From assembly GCA_016203175.1 (NCBI GenBank), contig JACQNH010000061.1, positions 1 to 9,825 on the forward strand: a stretch of DNA of 9,825 nucleotides, in the 5' to 3' direction. Under the pieces are notes generated by a model. It was given only the letters and a program-made list of their open reading frames with translations, was not told where the DNA came from and searched no databases. This DNA comes from Candidatus Woesearchaeota archaeon. GTDB taxonomy: Archaea; Nanobdellota; Nanobdellia; SCGC-AAA011-G17; JACQNH01. Shown piece by piece: positions 4,739 to 9,825 of the stretch. Each line of letters starts with the position of its first letter. Position 1 is the stretch's first letter. The translations under genes and the position numbers were made by a program.

Positions 4739-6025
4739 ATGGCAAGAGCAAAACCACACATTAATATCATATTTGTAGGTCACGTAGACCATGGAAAATC
4801 AACTACAGTTGGAAGACTTTTATTCGATGGTGGAATTATAGATGAACAAACATTAAAAAAATTAAAAGAAAAAGCCCAAGAATTAGGTAAACCAGGTTTT
4901 GAATTTGCATTTATCATGGATGTTTCTAAAGAAGAAAGAGAAAGAGGAGTTACAATAGACTTATCACACCAAAGATTCATGACTCAAAAATATGATTATA
5001 CAATTATAGACGCACCAGGTCACAGAGATTTTATTAAAAATATGATTACAGGTGCTTCTCAAGCTGAAGTTGGTATTTTAGTTGTAGACGCCGCAAAAGG
5101 CGTTGAACCACAAACAAGAGAGCATGCATTCTTATGTAAGACCTTAGGTGTAAATCAATTAGCAGTTTTATTAAATAAAATGGACATGGTCAAATACGAT
5201 GAAGCTAAATTTAATAAAGTAAAAGAAGAAGTTGGAACATTAATAGCAGGTGTTGGCTACAAAAAAGATCAAATAACCTTCATAGCAGCTTCAGCATTCC
5301 AAGGAGATAATATTGTTAAAAAATCAACAAATATGCCATGGTACAAAGGACCAACTTTAAAGGAACAATTAGATCTGTTCAAAGAACCGGAAAAGCCAGT
5401 TAATTTACCATTAAGACTTCCAATCCAAGATGTTTATAATATCCAAGGTATTGGTGTAGTCCCAGTTGGTAGAGTTGAAACAGGCGTAATGAAAATTAAT
5501 GATAAAGTAATCATAGTTCCTGGAAGAGAAGGTAAAGGTGTAACAGGAGAAGTTAAAACAATAGAAATGCATCATGAACAATTACAAGAAGCTTTGCCAG
5601 GTGACAATGTTGGTTTCAATGTAAGAGGTGTACAAAAGAAAGACATTGAAAGAGGAGATGTTTTAGGAAGAGTAGATAATATCCCAACAATTGCAACAGA
5701 ATTCACAGCACAAATTGTTGTTATAAATCACCCAACAGTTATAAGCGCAGGTTACACACCAGTATTCCACATTCACACAGCACAAGTAGCATGTCAAATT
5801 ACAGAAATTGTTAAAAAATTAAATCCAGCTACGGGTGAAGTATTGCAGGAAAAACCAGACTTCATAAAGAACGGTGATGCTGCAGTTATAAAAGTAAAAC
5901 CTACAAAGCCATTAGTCATAGAAAAGCAAAGTGTTATTCCCCATATGGCTAGATTTGCAATTAGAGATGCAGGTTCTACAGTTGCAGCTGGTATGTGCAT
6001 AGATTTAGTTCAAAAAAAGATTTAA
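4739..6025 (+). CDS. tuf: Translation elongation factor EF-1alpha (aEF1A)
   Basis: The GTPase that delivers aminoacyl-tRNA to the ribosomal A site. The 428-aa protein is full length. The GTPase domain shows G1 GHVDHGKST (14-22), the switch I RERGVTID (67-74), G3 DAPGH (91-95), G4 NKMD (146-149) and a G5-like ASAF. Domain II starts near 220 with LPIQDVYNIQGIGVVPVGRVETG features, and domain III holds the C-terminal beta barrel, ending with HMARFAIRDAGSTVAAGMC. It has its own promoter and an untranslated leader. In many archaea this gene is directly followed by uS10; here MsrA and a HAD gene intervene. A T-rich stop follows. Confidence 0.98.
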   Translation: MARAKPHINIIFVGHVDHGKSTTVGRLLFDGGIIDEQTLKKLKEKAQELGKPGFEFAFIMDVSKEERERGVTIDLSHQRFMTQKYDYTIIDAPGHRDFIKNMITGASQAEVGILVVDAAKGVEPQTREHAFLCKTLGVNQLAVLLNKMDMVKYDEAKFNKVKEEVGTLIAGVGYKKDQITFIAASAFQGDNIVKKSTNMPWYKGPTLKEQLDLFKEPEKPVNLPLRLPIQDVYNIQGIGVVPVGRVETGVMKINDKVIIVPGREGKGVTGEVKTIEMHHEQLQEALPGDNVGFNVRGVQKKDIERGDVLGRVDNIPTIATEFTAQIVVINHPTVISAGYTPVFHIHTAQVACQITEIVKKLNPATGEVLQEKPDFIKNGDAAVIKVKPTKPLVIEKQSVIPHMARFAIRDAGSTVAAGMCIDLVQKKI

Positions 6026-6026
6026 A

Positions 6027-6037
6027 TTTTTTCTTTT
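6027..6037 (+). terminator. T-rich terminator after EF-1alpha
   Basis: Six Ts, a C and four Ts begin 2 nt after the EF-1alpha stop codon. The msrA TATA box begins 3 bp later, which suggests separate transcription units. Confidence 0.45.
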
Positions 6038-6039
6038 AA

Positions 6040-6047
6040 ATTATAAA
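6040..6047 (+). promoter_or_regulatory. TATA box of msrA
   Basis: The sequence attataaa is centred about 33 nt before ATG 6077, predicting a leader of about 8 nt. No Shine-Dalgarno site is evident. Confidence 0.45.
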
Positions 6048-6076
6048 GCAATTTAAGGAATGTTCCATAAATACAA

Positions 6077-6538
6077 ATGAAAACAGAAAAAGCAACATTT
6101 GCAGCAGGATGTTTTTGGGGCGTAGAAGAAGAATTTCGTCATACTAAAGGCGTTATCTCCACAAAAGTAGGTTATACTGGCGGAACTTTAAAAAATCCAA
6201 CATACGAAGACGTTTGTACGGGAAAAACAGGCCATGTCGAAGCTGTTGAAATTATTTACGATCCTTCAAAAATTTCTTATGAAAAACTTTTAGATACATT
6301 TTGGGAAATTCATGACCCAACAACTTTAAACAAACAAGGCCCAGATATAGGTACTCAATATAATTCAGTAATTTTCTATCATAATGAAGAACAAAAAAAT
6401 ACCGCTTTAAAATCAAAAGAAAAACTATCTAAAAACAAAATAGTAACACAAATTAAACTAGCAACTACATTTTATGAAGCAGAAGAGTACCATCAACAGT
6501 ATTTAGAAAAAAGAGGATTGGCTAAATGCAACAGCTAA
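6077..6538 (+). CDS. msrA: Peptide methionine (S)-S-oxide reductase MsrA
   Basis: Repairs oxidised methionine, reducing the S-sulfoxide in proteins or free methionine, with electrons usually from thioredoxin. The 153-aa protein has the GCFWG motif with catalytic Cys12, and Glu55, Asp90 and Tyr95 fall at exactly the family spacings from that Cys (43, 78 and 83 residues). FYEAEEYHQQYL (132-143) is the typical C-terminal motif. Cys151 near the end, or Cys47, could act as resolving cysteine. No MsrB is seen in the window. Its stop overlaps the convergent HAD gene by 3 bp. The disulfide reductase at 8270 might supply reducing power, but that is speculation. Confidence 0.96.
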   Translation: MKTEKATFAAGCFWGVEEEFRHTKGVISTKVGYTGGTLKNPTYEDVCTGKTGHVEAVEIIYDPSKISYEKLLDTFWEIHDPTTLNKQGPDIGTQYNSVIFYHNEEQKNTALKSKEKLSKNKIVTQIKLATTFYEAEEYHQQYLEKRGLAKCNS

Positions 6539-7128
6539 ATCTCTACACCATAAGATCTTAATTCCGCTTTTAATTGTTTTAAATTTTTAAATAAAATTGT
6601 TTTCATTCCCAATTCTTTAGCCGGAGGGATATTTTTCTCCTGATCGTCCACATAGATACATTCATCAGCCCCAATACCCAATTTATTAACAACTTCCTTA
6701 TAAACAACCATATTAGGCTTAGCAATTTTACTTTTATAAGAAGTGGCAATAACATCAAACAACTCATTCAATTTATTTTTCTTAATATTTTCCTCCATCC
6801 AATCCTCAAGAGTATTTGATAACAAACCCAACTTATATTTTCCATTTAATTTCCTAACAAATTCCAGTCTTTCCTTATTCAAACTAAAAAATTCCATAAA
6901 ATCCTTTCTAAAAATCTTTGCATCAATATTTAAAAACTTTGATAAATTATCCCAAAATAAATTAGAACTTATTTCACTAACTTTTGCACGTTCCCAATTT
7001 TCCTTTAATAGTCTACAAAAACTTTCAACATCTACTTTTAATTTAAGCGCATACATCTCTCCAAAATCCCTTAGACTAGATTCAACCGTAAGTACCCCAC
7101 CATAATCAAAAATTATTGCCTTAATCAT
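6535..7128 (-). CDS. HAD-superfamily phosphatase (YihX/haloacid dehalogenase-like)
   Basis: A 197-aa HAD hydrolase, probably a small-molecule phosphatase; the substrate is not predictable. Motif I is FDYGGVL with nucleophile Asp8, but the second Asp of the usual DxD is replaced by Gly10, as in YihX and haloacid dehalogenase-like members. Motif II is GLLSNT (Ser104), motif III Lys137 (AKPNM) and motif IV the YVDD pair Asp161/Asp162 that binds magnesium. Residues 15-90 form the helical cap. The open frame runs 60 codons further upstream, but that stretch overlaps uS10 and has no HAD features; the TATA box centred 25 nt before 7128 and the MIKAIIFDYGG match support this start. It is transcribed divergently from uS10, probably leaderless. 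Confidence 0.88.
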   Translation of the reverse strand: MIKAIIFDYGGVLTVESSLRDFGEMYALKLKVDVESFCRLLKENWERAKVSEISSNLFWDNLSKFLNIDAKIFRKDFMEFFSLNKERLEFVRKLNGKYKLGLLSNTLEDWMEENIKKNKLNELFDVIATSYKSKIAKPNMVVYKEVVNKLGIGADECIYVDDQEKNIPPAKELGMKTILFKNLKQLKAELRSYGVEI

Positions 7129-7149
7129 AAAGCTCATTAAAAAGATACC

Positions 7150-7157
7150 TTTATAAA
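7150..7157. promoter_or_regulatory. Palindromic TATA box shared by uS10 and the HAD gene
   Basis: The palindrome tttataaa is centred 26 nt before the uS10 ATG (7180, plus strand) and 25 nt before the HAD ATG (7128, minus strand). No other good TATA box lies in the 51-bp gap. One box therefore probably drives both leaderless transcripts, with flanking TFB elements (gatacc on one side, gaaatga on the other strand) setting direction. Confidence 0.6.
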
Positions 7158-7179
7158 TCATTTCTAGAGAATTAGTAAT

Positions 7180-7488
7180 ATGCAAAAAGCAAGAATTAAA
7201 TTGGCAAGTACAAATATAGACAAAATAAATGAAGTCTGTAATAGTATAAAGGACATTGCATCTAAAACAAAAACTAAAATCTACGGTCCAGTTCCAATAC
7301 CAACTCAAAGGCTAGTCCATCAAACAAGAAAGGGCCCAGATGGTGGTGGAAAGAACTACTTTGACAAATTTGAAATGAGAATTCACAAAAGATTAATAGA
7401 TTTAGGTGTTGATGAAAGAGCTTTAAGGCTAGTAATGCGCGTTCCAATTCCAGACGAAGTAAACATAGAAGTTGAAGTTAAAGAATAA
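7180..7488 (+). CDS. rps10: Small ribosomal subunit protein uS10
   Basis: A 30S head protein that binds 16S rRNA; bacterial uS10 also acts in transcription antitermination. The 102-aa protein is full length for archaea, with the diagnostic IYGPVPIPTQ (34-43), the FDKFEMRIHKRLIDL helix and strand (61-75) and MRVPIPDEVNIEVEV at the end. The start is fixed by the TATA box 26 nt upstream, making the message leaderless. The methyltransferase gene follows after 3 nt, so both are on one transcript. It is separated from EF-1alpha by msrA and the HAD gene. Confidence 0.97.
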   Translation: MQKARIKLASTNIDKINEVCNSIKDIASKTKTKIYGPVPIPTQRLVHQTRKGPDGGGKNYFDKFEMRIHKRLIDLGVDERALRLVMRVPIPDEVNIEVEVKE

Positions 7489-7491
7489 TTT

Positions 7492-8280
7492 ATGGATATA
7501 ATTAAAAAAATTAAAGAAAAAAAAGAGCTAAGTTCTTTACAAGATTCTTTTATTCAATATATTATAAACAAAATTAAAGCAAAAAATGAAAGATTATTAA
7601 TTAAAGAAGCTAGAAAAGAATTAAGAAGATTATATGGAAGTTTTCAAATCAAAAATGCAATTAAAAAAAGAGAAATTTACTTAAATGAAATCTTAGAAAG
7701 TTTAAATAAAAAAGAATTTAACCTAGAAGCACATAAAAATATTTTAAAAACTCATAGATCAACAAAAGAAAGATTAGAGATTTATGAAGAATTATACAAG
7801 AATTTACCAAAATTTAAAACAATTCAAGATTTAGCTTGCGGTTTAAATCCGTTCTCTTTAATATTCATGAAAAACTTAAACATCAAATATTACGCTTTAG
7901 ATATACAATGTCAAGAATTAAATTTAATAAAAGAGTATTTTAAAAGCATTAAAAATAATTTCAGTGAATTTGATTTTGAAATTAAAGCAATAAATCTATT
8001 CCAAAAAATTCCAGAAATAAAAACAGATTTAGCATTTTTATTTAAATTTATAGATCTATTAGAGTCAAAAAAAGAGTATAAGTTATCAGAAGAAATAATT
8101 AAAAATATTAACGCTAATTATTTAATAGTAAGCTTCTCAAAAATAACCTTAGGAAGAAAAAAGATGCATTATCCAAGAAGAAAATGGTTTGAATTGATGT
8201 TAAAAAGATTAAATTATAATTACAAAATTTTAGAATACGAAAATGAAATATTTTATTTAATATCTAAAACTACTCATTAA
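7492..8280 (+). CDS. ArmA/Rmt/FmrO-family 16S rRNA methyltransferase homologue
   Basis: A 262-aa protein related along its whole length to ArmA, RmtB and Sgm, which methylate N7 of G1405 in 16S rRNA helix 44 and cause high-level aminoglycoside resistance. The N-terminal helical domain (1-85) has the IKEKKELSSL and RLYGSF features of that family. HRSTKERL (88-95) matches HxSTxER; DLACGLNP (113-120) is the AdoMet-binding loop; YALDI (134-138) the acidic AdoMet contact; DLAFLFKFIDLLE (179-191) matches DLALIFKLLPLLE; SFSKITLG and KWFE (214-234) match SFPxxSLxG...WFE; and NEIFYLIS ends the fold. The target loop diverges: SFP is SFS and KGMExxY is KKMHYP. Likely co-transcribed with uS10. Family assignment is from remembered sequences; the target nucleotide and any resistance role are inference. 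Confidence 0.85.
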   Translation: MDIIKKIKEKKELSSLQDSFIQYIINKIKAKNERLLIKEARKELRRLYGSFQIKNAIKKREIYLNEILESLNKKEFNLEAHKNILKTHRSTKERLEIYEELYKNLPKFKTIQDLACGLNPFSLIFMKNLNIKYYALDIQCQELNLIKEYFKSIKNNFSEFDFEIKAINLFQKIPEIKTDLAFLFKFIDLLESKKEYKLSEEIIKNINANYLIVSFSKITLGRKKMHYPRRKWFELMLKRLNYNYKILEYENEIFYLISKTTH

Positions 8281-9646
8281 TCCCTTTTATAGAATAAAAA
8301 GCCCTCAAAACAACCTCAGGCAAAGCAGGATGTATATGTACAGTATCAGTAATCCCTTCAATACCTAATTTATTTTTCATTGCAACAATAACCTCTTGAA
8401 TTAAAGTAGATGCATCATGACCTAAAATATGGCACCCTAAAATCTCCTTTCTCTTAGGATCAACTAAAACCTTAACAAACCCATCTTTATCTTCCATTGC
8501 CTTCCCCATACCAGTTTTATAGTAATTATACTTCCCAGTTAAATATTTAATCTTTCTCTCTTTTAATTCTTGCTCTGTAAAACCAACACCAGCAATCTGA
8601 GGGGAAGTAAAAATAGCATGCGGCATTGCACTATAATCAACCTTAATTTTTTTAGAAGGGTTAAAAGCATTATAAGCACAATAATTTGCCTCTAAATTAG
8701 CACTATGCTTAAACTGATATCTCCCAACTATATCTCCAATAGCAAAAATTCCAGGAATATTAGTTTCCATAAATTCATCAACTACAACAAAACCGTTTTT
8801 AGTTTTCACGCCTGAATTTTCAACCTTTAATATATCGGTATTTGGTACCCTTCCAGTTGTCATTAAAACTGTATCAACAATTATTTCTTTTTCTTTTCCA
8901 TTTTGTTTTAAAATAACTTTAATATTATTTCCACTCTTAGAAAATCTTACAATATCCGTATTCAACATAACATTATATTTTTTAGAAACAATTTTTGTAA
9001 ATGCCTCAGCTATTTCCGTATCTTCATTTTTTAATAATATATCCCCCCTATAAACAACAGTTACATCCGTTCCTAAAGAAGAAAAGAAATGGTTTAATTC
9101 GGCAGAAATATACCCTCCACCAACTATAACCAACTTTTTAGGTTGTTTCTCTAATCTTAAAGCCTCATCAGAAGTAATATAATTAATATCCCTCAACCCT
9201 TCAAAATTAGGAACTTGCGGTCTGGTACCTGCACAAATAAATATCCTTTCAGCAGTTATTAATTCATCTTTAACTTTTAAAACTTTTTTATCAACAAATT
9301 CCCCTCTAGATTTATAAACAGTAATATTCTTAGCATTTTTATTTGCTTCTTCAATGCCTTTAGCAGAGGGATCTACAGTACCCCAAACCCATTTCTGAAT
9401 CTTTCCCCAATTAATATCTTTAACTTCAGCTGTTATACCAAATAAATTAGCCCTTTTAATATTTTCAATAACATCAGCTACATGAATCAACATTTTACTT
9501 GGAATGCAACCCCTATTCAAACAAGTACCGCCAAAAGGCCCTTCTTCAATAATAGCGACCTTTAAACCTTTATTAGCAGCATAAGATGAAATAATTAAAC
9601 CAGATCCAGCACCAATAACAATAACATCAAATTCTCTTTTTTTCAT
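8270..9646 (-). CDS. FAD-dependent pyridine nucleotide-disulfide reductase (dihydrolipoamide dehydrogenase-like)
   Basis: A 458-aa class I disulfide oxidoreductase. The FAD motif GAGSGL (12-17) is followed by the redox pair in GGTCLNRGCIPSK (Cys42, Cys47). The NAD(P) domain has VIVGGGYISAE (173-183) and the second FAD motif FAIGDIVG (301-308). The interface domain ends with HIHPALPE, giving the catalytic His439-Glu444 pair. The third Gly of the first FAD motif is Leu, and the second NAD(P) strand ends in VVYRGD with Arg200 rather than the acidic residue of NAD enzymes. These features recall mycothione or mercuric reductase-like members and suggest NADP(H). No lipoyl-enzyme E1 or E2 gene is nearby, so the substrate is open. 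The 3' end overlaps the methyltransferase gene by 11 bp, convergently. Confidence 0.88.
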   Translation of the reverse strand: MKKREFDVIVIGAGSGLIISSYAANKGLKVAIIEEGPFGGTCLNRGCIPSKMLIHVADVIENIKRANLFGITAEVKDINWGKIQKWVWGTVDPSAKGIEEANKNAKNITVYKSRGEFVDKKVLKVKDELITAERIFICAGTRPQVPNFEGLRDINYITSDEALRLEKQPKKLVIVGGGYISAELNHFFSSLGTDVTVVYRGDILLKNEDTEIAEAFTKIVSKKYNVMLNTDIVRFSKSGNNIKVILKQNGKEKEIIVDTVLMTTGRVPNTDILKVENSGVKTKNGFVVVDEFMETNIPGIFAIGDIVGRYQFKHSANLEANYCAYNAFNPSKKIKVDYSAMPHAIFTSPQIAGVGFTEQELKERKIKYLTGKYNYYKTGMGKAMEDKDGFVKVLVDPKRKEILGCHILGHDASTLIQEVIVAMKNKLGIEGITDTVHIHPALPEVVLRAFYSIKGINE

Positions 9647-9667
9647 AAATTTAGTTAAAAATTACTA

Positions 9668-9675
9668 ATATTTAA
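9668..9675 (-). promoter_or_regulatory. TATA box of the disulfide reductase gene
   Basis: Minus-strand ttaaatat is centred about 25 nt before the ATG at 9646, predicting a leaderless message. Confidence 0.45.
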
Positions 9676-9727
9676 CCTTATCGCTATTCTAAAGATGTGT
9701 GGTGTCCGGAAATTATTTCGCACTAGT

Positions 9728-9735
9728 TTTATAAG
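9728..9735 (+). promoter_or_regulatory. TATA box of the partial transposase-like gene
   Basis: The sequence tttataag is centred about 24 nt before ATG 9755. The spacing fits a leaderless gene and supports 9755 as a real start. Confidence 0.4.
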
Positions 9736-9754
9736 TGAGTTCTCCATTAGTCCT

Positions 9755-9825
9755 ATGGTAAAATTAAACAAAAGTAGGATTAAGTGGCTCATAAAACAAG
9801 TCACAAGAAACAACAAAAAACCAAG
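9755..9825 (+). CDS. Partial transposase N-terminus (IS481-like, DDE type suspected)
   Basis: Only 23 codons are visible before the window ends. The basic start, MVKLNKSRIKWLIKQV followed by a Lys-rich turn, resembles the N-terminal helix-turn-helix region of archaeal IS481-like transposases, where it would bind the element ends. The TATA box and the terminal-repeat-like sequence upstream agree. The catalytic domain is outside the window. A short DNA-binding protein is the alternative. Confidence 0.45.
   Translation, partial: MVKLNKSRIKWLIKQVTRNNKKP

Larger units (their letters stand above)
9696..9825 (+). mobile_element. Probable left end of an insertion sequence (truncated by window)
   Basis: A sequence beginning tgtgtggtgtccggaaat (9696-9713) has higher GC than its surroundings and the TGT start common at insertion-sequence ends. 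It is followed by a TATA box and the start of a transposase-like frame. The matching right inverted repeat and any target duplication would lie beyond the window, so the boundary is an estimate. Confidence 0.4.

Noticed and set aside
4780..4980. Antisense open frames within EF-1alpha (also 5794-6000)
   Set aside because: Complement of highly conserved coding sequence; no independent evidence.
6743..7105. Plus-strand open frame inside the HAD gene
   Set aside because: Low-complexity Ser, Phe and Asn-rich shadow of a gene with clear HAD motifs.
7129..7308. Sixty-codon upstream extension of the HAD frame
   Set aside because: It overlaps the uS10 gene in antisense, lacks HAD features, and the TATA box falls inside it; the start at 7128 fits both family and promoter.

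Overview
The window reads as a stretch of an AT-rich archaeal chromosome. It carries archaeal or eukaryotic-type ribosomal proteins (eS24, eS31, eL33, the L10e form of uL16, uS10), an EF-1alpha-type elongation factor, an intron-containing tRNA-Tyr with the archaeal C1-G72 pair, and archaeal TATA boxes about 25 nt before many start codons. The very low GC content, short proteins, tight packing and a Cys-rich surface protein suggest a DPANN lineage (Woesearchaeota or Pacearchaeota-like); that placement is inference.

Layout. 1-463 holds a probable remnant of a SET-domain methyltransferase gene, disrupted by a hairpin element, followed by a second hairpin-rich stretch. 464-1567 is a glutamate dehydrogenase. 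1568-1852 (minus) is a small helical protein and 1967-2416 a four-helix membrane protein with an internal duplication. 2413-3189 (minus) is an eL33-uL16 operon. 3296-3889 is a signal-anchored Cys-rich surface protein. 3922-4403 (minus) is an eS24-eS31 operon. 4501-4628 is tRNA-Tyr(GTA) with an intron of about 56 nt. 4739-6025 is EF-1alpha, 6077-6538 MsrA, and 6535-7128 (minus) a HAD phosphatase. 7180-8280 is uS10 followed 3 nt later by a methyltransferase of the ArmA/Rmt/FmrO 16S rRNA family. 8270-9646 (minus) is an FAD-dependent disulfide reductase. 9696-9825 looks like the left end of an insertion sequence with a truncated transposase.

Most of the window is translation machinery, with redox genes (MsrA, disulfide reductase) and nitrogen metabolism (glutamate dehydrogenase) between. 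Four convergent gene pairs meet at abutting or overlapping stop codons. Promoter geometry corrects several starts (eS24, HAD phosphatase, Cys-rich protein).

The most notable item is the chromosomal homologue of aminoglycoside-resistance 16S rRNA methyltransferases, apparently co-transcribed with uS10 in an archaeon. It has the same AT-rich composition as its neighbours, so a housekeeping ribosome-modification role is more likely than recently acquired resistance. Next in interest are the palindromic TATA box shared by uS10 and the HAD gene, the decayed SET gene, and a tandem repeat just upstream of the EF-1alpha promoter.
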